In this document: positions 35,401 to 45,772 of the stretch, in pieces | Layout of the letters: every line of letters starts with the position of its first letter | How positions within the stretch are numbered: position 1 is the stretch's first letter | Origin: Thermothielavioides terrestris NRRL 8126 | Lineage: Eukaryota; Ascomycota; Sordariomycetes; Sordariales; Chaetomiaceae | Direction: 5' to 3' | Length of the DNA: 64,000 bases | Assembly: GCF_000226115.1 (NCBI RefSeq) | Contig: NC_016459.1 | Span: 1,674,001-1,738,000 of the forward strand | Made by a program: the position numbers and the translations under genes | Notes under the pieces: generated by a model | The model's database searches: none | The model's input: only the letters and a program-made list of their open reading frames with translations | What the model was told of the DNA's origin: nothing

Positions 35401-38400
35401 AACTAGCTATTTAAAGACAATTCTAGAGATTGACAAAGAGTCCTAAAAGAATCTTTGACTAGGTAGAGATAGAGGAAGGTGAAACTGCCCTTAGTTTCCT
35501 CAATAATAATATAGATAAAGCGGTTTTTTATCTTATTTTATAGAAGTCCTATATACTACTTCTTAGTACTCTTTTTTACATTGTATATTCTTATTCTTTA
35601 TCTTCTTTGTCTAGATAGATAAAGATCGAATTGTTGTTTTATTTAAAAGGGAAGAGGGGGACCTTAGTTAGAAGCCCCTTTTCTAACTAGAGGCTAAGGT
35701 AGGGATTCGAATATAAGGTTAGATATACCTTAAAGATGTTTATACTTTAGAAGAATATTATAAACAAGGTTCAACTAGTTGATTTAGTACTATTAGATAG
35801 CTCTATATTAGAGGGAGACCTATTGTAGTAAGAAAAGTAGCTTACAAAGGCTAAGGTAAAGATATAGTTTAAAAAGGAATAGGACGATCTTATAGTCCTC
35901 TGTTTCTTAGATCTTAAGCTAGGCTCAAGGCTTACTAAGGAGTGCCTTTAAACGATGCTCGCCACTATAGATAGGTTCCTTAATAAGCTAGAAAAGGAGA
36001 TGTTCACTAAGATTATATGAAACTAGGAAGCTACGTTTATATAGGATTTTACTAAATATAGACGTATCTATAAGGATATTATCCTACCCTAGTATATTAA
36101 GACTATCCTATACAAGGCCTAGTAGAGCAAGTCTATTCTAATTCCAAAGCCACTAATATAGAAGGTCATTGATCTATTTAGAGAGAGGTAGATATATAGG
36201 ATTATCAAGTATAGCTATACAAGCTATTGTAATAACTAGTTCCTTATTCTTAAGAAGGACAGTAGATTATAGCTTATCAATAATATTTAAAAGGCCAATG
36301 CTATAACGATCTACAACGCTTTTGTCCCATTTACTATAGAGGAATTTAGTAAAGACTTCAATAGCTATAAGCTAATATCTCTCCTAGATCTCTTCTCTAG
36401 TTATAACCAAGTTAATCTCGATAAACGGAGCTACGATTTAACGACCTTTTCAACGCCAATTAGTCTCTTCTATATATATACGTTGCTAATAGGGGGTATA
36501 AATTCTATTGCCTAGTTCTAGCGGGCTATAACAACGATCTTTAGTAACCTTATCCTAGATATCTATTAAGTCTACCTAGACGATATTACAATAAAAGGCC
36601 CTTAATCTAATTATAATAGCTATTTAGATAGAGGGGGACATTGTAAATTTGTTGTCGAGTATCTTAAGAATATCGATATAGTACTGCTAAATATAGAGCT
36701 AGTAGATACGACTATTACTATAGTAAAGTTGAAGTAGACGTAGCTAAAAGCGGTCCTACTTAGTTATCTTTGTACACCTAATAGGCGCCTTCCTAAGGAA
36801 GTAAAGATAATTAAGATAAAGGAGTAGAAGACCTATTCTAACGTTAAAGAGGTATATACCTTCGTTAAAATAGTTAGATACTACTAGATCTAAATTAAAT
36901 ATTTTATAATTATCGTAATTCCTCTTTATACTCTAATAAAGAAGGATACTAAGTAGACTTAGAGGCCTATTGAGCAGAAGGCGATAGACGAGCTAAAGGA
37001 GAAAATTACTACTACTCTAGTCTTTACGACACTTATCTATAGCAATCCGCGATATAGTATAATCTTCCTAGTTTATAACGCTAGTATCCTTAGCTAGGGA
37101 GGTGTACTTGAGCAAGTTGATCCCAATAGTAAGAGACACCTATATAGGTTTAAAAGTAGTATCTAGTCAAAGGTAGAGAAGCGGTATAATACTACGAAGA
37201 AGGAGCTAAGGGGGCTACTCTTCCTCTTAAAGCGTTTTCGCTACTACCTTTTTAATATATATTTCACTATAGAGACTAATACTCTAGTTCTAGTCTATTA
37301 GCTCAATAGTGCTATAAACGATGTTCTAGGTACTCTTATAATATATTAGATTACCTAGATCTGCCTATTCGACTTCGAGGTTAAGTATATCCTAGGCCCT
37401 AAGAACGTTGTAGCCAACGCGTTGTCCTATAAGCCGTTTAGGCCCTCTGACTATATAGAGAAGGAGTTAAAGGAGGATATCGACGACTAGGTCAACGTCT
37501 AAATTTTTATCAACTATATAGGCGAAGAGACTTCGTATCTAGAGGAGAAACTAGAACCTATCTATCTTCGAGATAATTACTCTTAGCGCTTCTAGGATAT
37601 CGTCTACTTCCTATCGATAATAGAAGCTCTACTTAGCTATAGTCTATACTAGAAACGACGTTAGCTTAAAAGAGAAGCGTTAAAATACTTTGTTAAGGAT
37701 TGTCACCTTTTCCTCTAAAGTACAAATTATATATAGTGTTATAGGCACGTTGTTGATACCTCTAAAGAGAGGCGTTTAATCTTCGACTAGTATTATAGCA
37801 AGGTTGGCTATTATAGGAGAGAGGCGATATACTAACAAGTGACGAACTACTACTATTGGCGTAGTATATATAAAGATGTTATAGAGTAGATTCGAGCTTA
37901 TATACTATATTAAGCGTATAATGCCTAGAGGTTTAAAGAAGCGGTAGGTTAGATAGTACCTTCGCCTTTTCCTTTTGCTAAATAGTACCTCGATATCTAA
38001 TATATACTGTCTAGCTATAGGGAGAAGAAGTATTTCCTCGTCGAGGTTTACAACGATCTTATAGGATATATCGAGGCTAAGATCCTACTAAACAAGTCCT
38101 CCAAGGCTATTAAGTCCTTTATTATACGGTATATCCTTTGTCGCTAGGGCTACCCTATTGTTATAGTTGTCGATAGAGGCTCTAAGTTCAAAGGCGAAGT
38201 CAAGGAGATCTTTTATAAGTTGTATATCAAAAGAGTTATTATCTCGCTATACAATTTGTATATAAACAAAGTAAATGAGGCTAGCTATATCCTAATTGCT
38301 ACTTCGTTTATAAAGATAACTAATAGTATAGGAAAGAGGTAGAAGGAGCTCTTTCTATATATTTTATATATAGATTGTACAACTGTTAGAGGCTCTTATA

Positions 38401-39662
38401 GAATATCTCCCTTCTTTCTTACCTACAACTATAAGCCTATTAGTCTAGTCGAGTTTAATGTTCCTACCTAGTAAATTCTTACTTAGGACTTTGTCTATAC
38501 CTAGATAGAGGGAGAGGATCCCACTAGACGCTATACAAAGCTTATTGCCCTTTATACTTATATCCTCTAGGAAGCTAAGTATAATTATAAGATTGTTACT
38601 AAATAGGTTGCTATAGCTTATAAAAAGATAGCTAAACACTATAATAAGGCCTATAAATGTAAATTTCACCCTAAAAATATAGTTATATCTATTGGTAATC
38701 TCGTCCTTATCTACAACAATATATACTAGCTAGATATAAGCTTAGTTCGGAAGCTAGAGTATCGCTAGTTTAGCCTATTCTATATTTAGATAATCAAAGA
38801 CTAAGACACTTACTTCCTAGAGACTTTGGACAATATACCTATCTAGACACTATATCCTTCGAACTATATAAAGAAGTTCTTTAAGCTAGATAACGTCTAG
38901 CTAGAAGTAGACGGTATAAACCTATTCCTTTGCTTAGAGGGGTATAGCGACAATGAGTATTGCTACAACGATCGCTATAGTAAAGTGTAGAATAGCGAAG
39001 GAGCTAATTCTAACCCTAGCGCTAGCTAAGGCTTAGCTACCTTAGTGTACTACAATAGTAAGATATATTAACTTAATAGTTGCTTAAGCTCTTACTACGA
39101 TAGGGAAATGTATATTAGACACTTCTAGGGAGAACGCTACTACCTCGATAGTCGCTTAAAGCTCTATAAGGATAACGAAAAGGGGTCTAGCGTCGCTAAA
39201 GACAACTAGAATATTAGCGACTAGACTATAGGTTATTACCCTTATCAACTAGCTAAGAATTCTAATAGTAGCCAACTAGTTAAGCTTCCTTATAATAGTA
39301 AACTATATAGCACCTTAACTAATCGATAGTACTACTTTAGCGATCTTTATTATACTTATAGCGATAGCCTACTAAGGGAGGAAACTATATAAATAGTTAT
39401 AGAGGACGTTACAATTGTAGTTAAAGAGGAGGTCTTTGAAGAAGAAACCCCTAGTTGTACTATAGCGCCTTAGGCTAGCTAGACTTGCTCGACTGTAAAA
39501 AGAGCAAGGAAAGAGCAACCTTATTAAAAGCTTATCGTCGAAATCCCCTATAGAAAGCTACCTAGTTTTTAATACTAGCCCTCTAGATATATAGAGATAT
39601 ATATTCTAGAAGGGGGGGAAAGCGTAGAAGCTATCGCCTTTAATAGTTTTATTAGCATTTAG
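32450..39662 (+). pseudogene. gag-pol of 13.1-kb element, copy 1 (RIP-disabled)
   Basis: One reading frame (codon starts divisible by three) runs through the whole stretch if TAG/TAA are taken as former Gln/Trp codons. The Gag nucleocapsid knuckle lies at 33702-33743, C-x2-C-x4-H-x4-C with three ligand codons now TAT. A retropepsin-like ALIDSS(G) active site lies at 35031-35045 (Asp codon 35040-35042). RT motifs occur at about 36230-36590, with the catalytic VYLDDI at 36570-36587. RNase H remains at about 37100-37440 include VANALS(R). The integrase core (about 37970-38470) has the VVDRGSKFKGEV and SPFFLTYNY segments. A Lys/Tyr-rich C-terminal tail follows. The start codon cannot be set because ATG becomes ATA under RIP. 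Confidence 0.85.
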
Positions 39663-40069
39663 CTATATTTCCTTCCTAATACCTATTGTTATATTGGCCT
39701 CCTACTCGCTAGTAATATCTCTATTAGCTATATCTTATTTAGTCTTCGTCTATCTACTATCTTTCGCTCGTTTTTAGTCCTCGAGACTTTATTCTTTTTC
39801 GCTAGTACCTAAGTTTTCCTCCTAGGGGGTAACTCTACTCTTAGAAGCCTTATAGTCATTTATACCTTTTTCTTTTCACTTTTGCCCTCTAGATAGATAG
39901 TTTCTATTATATAGGACTAAGTTTCTTAGAGCCAAAGCTAAGGCCAATAAAAATCTACGATTAGAGTATATAGTCTCTTAATCTACTGTCTATAGGCTAA
40001 GCTCCTAGGCTATATCCTACTCCCTGCCTATCCCTATCCATTGTCTCTATCCCTTAGCGACGTAAGCTC

Positions 40070-43000
40070 TTATAGTTAGCCTAGTACTACGCTATTTACT
40101 CTTTAATAGCATCCTCTAATAGGATAAACCACTCTTAGCCTACCTCTTCTAGGTATAGCTTTAGCCTAGGATCGTTCTTTAGATCGTATAGAAGGTAGCC
40201 CTATAAGATTAAGTCCTAAGCTAGATACTTCTAATCGTTCCTATAGACGTAAGTCTAAGTATATTCCTTCTCCAACTAGATATAGTTAATACATTTATTA
40301 GCAAAGAGAGGAGTAAAAGAAGTATAGCTATTAAAGGGCTAAGTTATATAGATATCTCTATCTTTACTAAAAGGAGTTATTAAACGTTAGTACGATAGTT
40401 TATAGCTTTAGTAAGGAACTTTGTTGCTATAGGAGTGTTAGTCTTCCTCTACCTAGAGGACAAGTATAAAAGGGAAGTATAGTACTTACTTATAACCCTA
40501 TACCTAGATTAAGAGAGCTAAAGCTTGGTTTAGGCGTATAGCGAGATAGTATATCTAACGCCTAAATAGTCTACTATTGTAATACTTTATAAACACTAGA
40601 TAAAGAACTAAGGTATTACAGTGCTATTCGATTATATCAACTAGCCTATTGTCAATATAAACTAATTGCTATATCCTATACTAATCTTACTAATTGCTTA
40701 GTAGGACCTACTAGATATATAGTAGTCTAACGTTTAGTTGAAAGATCTTAATTATACTATAGATAGCCTTATATTCGACTAAGATCGTAGTATATTCGTT
40801 AGTATAACGCTTATCTTTCAATATTAGCAAATCCCTTATTTTACTTTAGACTACCTAAATATACTTCTAGGCTACAAAGATCGTTGTTTTTAGTACTAGC
40901 GAGAGATCGATCTAGCGGTTTATAATCTTATACAACAGTGGCCTCTAGTCGTTTACTTCACTAGTGATTTCCTACAATACGTTGTAGGTACATTAGCTAC
41001 TTAGTATTATAGTTTCTAAGTTGCGAATTCGTATATAGGAGCTATATATAAATTCGAAAGGGAAGTAGAAGACCTAACTAAGAACCTAATCCGCTTAGAG
41101 AGAGGAGGGCACTAGAATAAAGTAGTAAGAAGGTTAAAGGAAGAAAATTCTTCTAGGATAGTAAGGAGGAGAGGAAGGCCTTAAGAATTTAGGGGGCGAC
41201 GCTTATTTCTAGCTAATTAGTAGGCGCTATAAGCCTTATCTGTTTTCTTTCGCCTAGTTTAGGAAAGAGCTAAGTAGCCCTCCTACCTTTGAAGGCTTGT
41301 CTACCCCTTTTTCTCAATCCTCTCGCTAGTTCTCTTACGATCGACCATTTCTTTTACTTTGTCTACTACGCCTTGGATTTTCTTATAATCGCTTTAATTG
41401 ATCTAGATCTTTTTATCTAAAGAGCGACTTTTCTATCGAGCTAAATTTTTATATACTATTGCAAGTATTGCTATAGGTCGTTGTAGGATTCCCAATTTTA
41501 TAGGGCCTATATAATCTCGAGCTAATATAACCGTTGCCCTAGGATAGAAGTAGCCGTTTAAAGAGCTTAAGTTTTATATACCACTAGGTTTATAGAGGCT
41601 TATAGGAGATAGCGATTAAGCGAGGTATTATATCTCCTTCGTAGAGCAAGAGCTAGACTTAAAGATACTAAGTTACCCTAGGGAGACTAGTTTTAAGCTT
41701 TTTCTATTTCTGTAGACCCTAAAGAAGTACCTATAAGATATAATCAACTAGCGGCCTAACTAGATTTAGAGCCTTTAGCTTAGTGTAAACCCTAAGATTA
41801 TAAGCTACCTATTCCTAGGCTAGCTAGAAGGAAGGTATATAATAGATTAGTTTTTCGAAGTTAGTTTTGTAGATATAGGTATTTCGCTCTTCGATATAGA
41901 AGGTATACTATTCGCTAAAGAATAGCTAGAGGGCTAGATAATCCTAGACGTTATATAGTTTTTCTTTTGTCTTTACAAGGACTATCTCTAGTTCTACTTA
42001 TAGCCTATCTTAGATACTAGTCCTATACTAAAGGAGTTCTACCGATTTAATTAGAAGGTTATTGCTAACCGTTATTGTTTCTAAATCTTCCTTTGCTTTG
42101 TCGATAGAAGGTATTAGGCTATTGTAATCTTTAACTAAGTTATAGGGCGGCTTTACTACTTCGACTCTATACTTAAGAGTATAGAGGTATATACCAATAT
42201 TTTATTAGAGGTCTAGATTACTTTCTAGTCTGTCTATAGGTTCCTTTAGTCGTAGCTATATAAGGAGGTTATCGTCTATTGCCTTTAGCAAAGTTTAGAA
42301 TAAAAGTATAGATAGTTCGCCCTTAAGTTTATATAGGCCTTTCTTTAAGAGCTTTGGCCCCACCTTCTAGATAGATAGATATAGTTTAGGTTGCTCTAGC
42401 TTCGGCTATACTAGGGAGATAGCAAGATAGTTGTATAGCAGTATATATTACATTTATAGTTAGAAGCTTATAGGAATGCTTTTAGTACCTTCAAGGATTG
42501 CCTACTCTATACTAAGGGAATCCCTTCGTTGTAGTAGAATAAAGGGAAGATGTATAAGCTTCCTCTAGACCTATTGTCTTCGACCTAAGAACCTATATAG
42601 CCTATACTCTTAAAATACAATAAAGACAAGGTGATCAAAGTCCTCTAAGCCAACGATATATTTACGTCTAATGTCTTTAAATTCAATGACCTACCTATAT
42701 ATCTCTATAACTATTTTAGTAATATAGAACTTAGGATCTTAGCTATATACTTAGTAGCGTTTAGGGAAGCCTAGCTTCCTAACTAGAGTGAGAAAGGAGT
42801 GATTACTACTACCTAAATTATCCTTATACCCTAGTCAAAGAAGGACGTAGTATACTAGGTATACTATTATAGGGTCGTAGAACTCCCGCTAGATAGATAG
42901 TTTAACGGTATACTACCTTTGTAAAACCTTGTAGACGACCTTAGACAATAGCTATAGAGTATATTTCTAGTACCTAGCGCTATTCCGCCCTTTCGACTAG

Positions 43001-43713
43001 AGGACTAGCCAATTGCTTTAAGTCCATTAGCGACATTTATAGAGAATCTTAATAATATATTGACTTAGCGAGATGTCGAAGCTAAGATTATAGAGATTAC
43101 TATACTATAAGCAATCGCAATATAAAGGCTTATCAATACCTCTATAGATAAGATAGACTATAAGCGCCTTCTTAGCAATAATCTAGTCAAGGACCTTAGG
43201 GCATTAGTATAAGTAGCTCTTAAGAAGATAGTACTCGATCTCTACCTCTAGGAAGAGGAGACGTTTATTTATACGCTTATAAGGAGGCTAGACTACCTTA
43301 AGATGCCTTATACTCTAGTATAGAAGTATCTTTAAGTATAAAGATTATTCGCGTTATTTAGCTAGATATTACCTTTAGTATAGTACTATAGTAAGCGCCT
43401 TTATAAAGAACCTATAAAGCCTAGATATCTACTTCGTCTACTACTGTATAACCTATATAACTGTGCCTTTGCCTATAAGTATAAGTATCTAGTATAGTAG
43501 TAAAGCTAGGATATATATATCAAGGAGGTAGAGGAGTATAAGAGACAGTGTAATCAACTACTATAGCTAGCTAGACCTTCGCGAGCTAAGAGAGCTATAT
43601 ATAAAGAGCAACTCAAGGAGTAGCAACGATAAGAGGCGTATATTAGAGAGCTTTTAAGGTACGAGCTTGCCTATAGGAGTATATAGTAAGCTCAAAAGGG
43701 AAATATAGATTAA
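40070..43713 (+). pseudogene. extra ORF with Ulp1-like (C48) cysteine-protease domain, copy 1
   Basis: A long frame (codon starts one more than a multiple of three, +1 to gag-pol) interrupted only by TAG/TAA except one TGA (from CGA) near 41290. The frame ends in the first codons of the 3' LTR (43711-43713). Catalytic residues read after allowing for RIP: His codon TAT 42112-42114 (CAT in copy 2) followed by TAG for Trp; Asp GAC 42163-42165 in LYYFDSILKS; Gln CAA 42289-42291; Cys TAT 42307-42309 followed by AGA (Gly) and TAG (Trp). Spacings 17, 48 and Gln at Cys-6 match Ulp1/SENP enzymes, which cleave SUMO. Upstream: an AT-hook-like RRRGRP core (41164-41181). Downstream: a charged tail, EEYKRQCNQLLQL..., probably coiled coil. 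The N-terminal limit is uncertain. Confidence 0.75.
43694..43703 (+). other. polypurine tract of 13.1-kb element, copy 1
   Basis: AAAAGGGAAA directly before the 3' LTR; copy 2 has AAAAGGGAAG in the same place. It overlaps the last codons of the Ulp1-like ORF, so coding and priming functions share these bases. Confidence 0.65.
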
Positions 43714-44205
43714 AGTAATAAACTACCTAGATATAGGGGACCTAGTTTTTCTATTTTTTCTACTTATCTTAGAGCATTGTATTCGTTGTTAAAGGAGGTC
43801 TAACCCTCTAGTTATATATATTTAAGTAGGCTAAGCCTATCTTCTTTATTATTAAATAAGATATTAAGCAGTTGTTAATATACATTTATTGACACTACAT
43901 TGGTAGTTCTCCTTCTTCTAAGAAGGCTATTGAGCCTCTCCTTTTGTTGTCCTACCTCTGTCTAGACGATAGGTATCCGAGCTGTTGAGCTCTAACTATA
44001 TTCTTGTTGTTTTCTATCTTTTCTACTATATCCTACTAGACGTACCTGAGCTATATATCTTCCTCTTAGGAGACAGCCTTCCTACTATTCGATATACATT
44101 ATCTTCATCTGTCTAGAGGGGCACTACATTCCTTTAGGAGCTATCTCACACGCCTGGTCCTGGGTGTGGTGGGGTAGGTTGGTGTAGAGGTTTTGCACTA
44201 CTTTA
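43706..44205 (+). repeat. 3' LTR of nested 13.1-kb element
   Basis: 500 bp, direct copy of 31080-31579. The 3' part (about 44130-44205) keeps more CpA/TpG than the 5' part. Confidence 0.93.
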
Positions 44206-44955
44206 ATATAATAATCAACTAGATCATCTTGACAAGATCGTCACCTTGCAACTGATCGACCTATTTAATGCTCAATAGCTAGACCTCTTTAGGAGCAATC
44301 GGTTTATTATCCTAAGGGAAATAAGTAATAGCAATATATTTATTTTTAAGCCTTATATAACGCTTAATCAAGTCTATCTTCTATTCTTTAGCTAAATATT
44401 CGATTTAGCTAATTTAGTCGAAAAACTTAGAAACAAGGTTTATAAACTTATATTCCTTAATTAAATTAGCGGTTATTTAGGTTTAGGAGTTAAATAGAGT
44501 TAAATCGCTAATCTTCGATCGAATTTAGGTACCTTGGTTACCTTCTACATTGAACTTATAAAGGTCTACTAGATCAATCTTCTAAGTGTTCTAGCCCTAT
44601 TTGGTAGGCCTAGGAGTATAACCTATATTTTCTGTTTTATAAGCTATTGTAGAATTGTACCTCTTTTAGGACTTCTTCTATCGATCAATATAGTTAAATC
44701 GCCTCAACAAGGTAATTATACTGCTTACCGCTAGTCGATCGGAGGTTGCTTCGCTATTAGCAACCTATTGTACATTTAACGGTTTATCCTTAGTGCCAAT
44801 TGGTTCCTAGCCAACCTATTATACTATACTATTAGCAAGTTGAAGGTTCTATTAGAGATTTAGGTTCCTTAGCCACCTAAACTAGTCCTATTAGAAAAGG
44901 CTATATTAGATATTATATCGCCTTCGTAGGCCTATAGTAGTAAGACTTAAAGTAA
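44206..44955 (-). pseudogene. 5' leader and gag start region of outer Gypsy element
   Basis: The continuation of the outer element beyond the nested insertion, up to the inner edge of its 5' LTR. It is heavily RIP-mutated with no open frame of length. A primer-binding site could not be recognised. On the minus strand the sequence just inside the LTR starts TTACTTTAAGTC. Confidence 0.6.
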
Positions 44956-45184
44956 TGTTATAGCAAGGTAAAATAAGTACTAGATAATTTGTAGCTAAAT
45001 TGATACTTGATTAACGAAGACTTTAAGTCTAAAGAGAGAGAGGGAAACTATTAATATATAGGTAGAAAACTATACTTAAATACCTTAGGTAGTACGTATA
45101 GACAATTTATAGTAGGGCTACAATTTATAGTAGGGCTACAAAGTCTATACGTTATAGGGTAAGACACGGTTCACCTTATTAGCG

Positions 45185-45193
45185 CGTTTTTCC
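45185..45193. repeat. 9-bp target-site duplication (left copy)
   Basis: CGTTTTTCC, repeated at 45616-45624. The uninterrupted LTR on the left of the block has a single CGTTTTTCC at the equivalent place, which proves the duplication. Confidence 0.88.
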
Positions 45194-45378
45194 GGTTATA
45201 GCTAAAGAGGTCCCGCCAAGACTAATTTCGGAGACTGCCGCTTACAAGTATTTACAATCGCCACGGGGTGAGCGGGGCCGCGACGACTTCGAGCAACATC
45301 AACAACGAACAATCGCAAAGACTCGTCTCAACAACTTCACGAAACCTCAACCAAATTGAAAAAAAAGAAAACCAAGAT

Positions 45379-45433
45379 AACCCGTACCCTAACCTTAACC
45401 CGAATCCTAACTATTAACCCGAACCCTAACTAG
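45379..45433. repeat. degenerate telomere-like (CCCTAA) repeats inside the MITE
   Basis: Successive hexamer-like units (TAACCC, ACCCTAAC, TTAACCC, AATCCTAAC, GAACCCTAAC) resemble the fungal telomere repeat TTAGGG on the minus strand. They are interstitial, since normal genes continue on both sides. Confidence 0.65.
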
Positions 45434-45485
45434 CGGGGGGCTAACGCTGCCCCCCGCACCCCTGGTGAACTAACTAGCGTAACCG

Positions 45486-45530
45486 CTTGGCAATAGTGCA
45501 AACCCCTTGGCGATAGTGCAAACGCCTTGG
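45486..45530. repeat. 20-bp tandem repeat, about 2.3 units
   Basis: CTTGGCAATAGTGCAAAC and its variants recur with 20-bp spacing at 45486, 45506 and 45526 within the TIR element. Confidence 0.8.
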
Positions 45531-45615
45531 CCATCGGGGCTACGTAATAACGTTGTAAAAACATTGCCGATAATTGGCCGAAATTAGTCTTGGCGGGACC
45601 TCTTTAGCCATCAGC

Positions 45616-45624
45616 CGTTTTTCC
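45616..45624. repeat. 9-bp target-site duplication (right copy)
   Basis: CGTTTTTCC, perfect match to 45185-45193. Confidence 0.88.
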
Positions 45625-45772
45625 TTATCGGCAAGTCAACCCCTCCTTCCCAATCTAGAAGTCGACTTAAATCCTGCAGATCCATCAACTCAGGAGGTTA
45701 CGTGAGTGTGTGGTCACGTGACAGGTCCGTGCGCAAGTCATATGACGGTGGTCAGCGTGCTGTGCCGTCACA

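Larger units (their letters stand above)
31080..44205 (+). mobile_element. 13.1-kb Ty3/Gypsy-type element with extra Ulp1-like ORF, copy 1 (nested)
   Basis: Two direct 500-bp LTRs (31080-31579, 43706-44205) bound 12.1 kb of internal DNA, flanked by a 4-bp TSD. It sits inside the gag region of the outer element, so it inserted later. Internal order on the plus strand: leader, gag with CCHC knuckle, aspartic protease, RT, RNase H and integrase in one frame (codon starts divisible by three), then a second long frame (+1) with a C48-type protease domain that ends at the 3' LTR. It is unusually long for a Gypsy element. Almost every CpA/TpG is now TpA, so all frames are broken. A near-identical second copy lies inverted at 48804-61941. 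Confidence 0.93.
45194..45615. mobile_element. 422-bp non-coding TIR element (MITE), 9-bp TSD, Mutator-like by TSD length
   Basis: 38-bp terminal inverted repeats at 45194-45231 and 45578-45615 agree at 35 of 38 positions, with the 28 inner bases identical (shared core CTAAAGAGGTCCCGCC). It is inserted in the outer element's LTR with a 9-bp TSD, the size made by Mutator-like transposases. It has no reading frame, so it depends on another element. Its composition is GC-richer than its surroundings and shows no RIP. Inside are degenerate telomere-like hexamers and a 20-bp tandem repeat. Confidence 0.85.
24861..45772 (-). mobile_element. outer Ty3/Gypsy LTR retrotransposon, RIP-mutated, interrupted by two insertions
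   Basis: The boundaries come from two direct copies of one sequence (24861-25248 and 44956-45772 less its insertion) beginning TGTCACGGCA and ending TGCCGTCACA, with a 5-bp TSD. The plus strand shows a C7T3 tract just inside the left LTR, which on the minus strand is a polypurine tract before the 3' LTR, so the element reads right to left. Removing the nested 13.1-kb element and the 422-bp element with their TSDs leaves about 7.35 kb, normal for a gag-pol Gypsy. Gag, zinc knuckle, RT, RNase H and integrase remains occur in the expected order on the minus strand. All frames are full of TAG/TAA from RIP, so the copy is dead. Confidence 0.93.
44956..45772 (-). repeat. 5' LTR of outer Gypsy element, split by a TIR element
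   Basis: Two parts, 44956-45193 and 45625-45772, correspond to the uninterrupted LTR at 24861-25248. The first part is heavily RIP-mutated. The second keeps CpA/TpG and gives the unmutated terminus TGCCGTCACA. Confidence 0.92.

Noticed and set aside
45379..45433. Chromosome end or telomere
   Set aside because: The hexamers are degenerate, only about 55 bp long, lie inside a TIR element, and ordinary genes continue on both sides.
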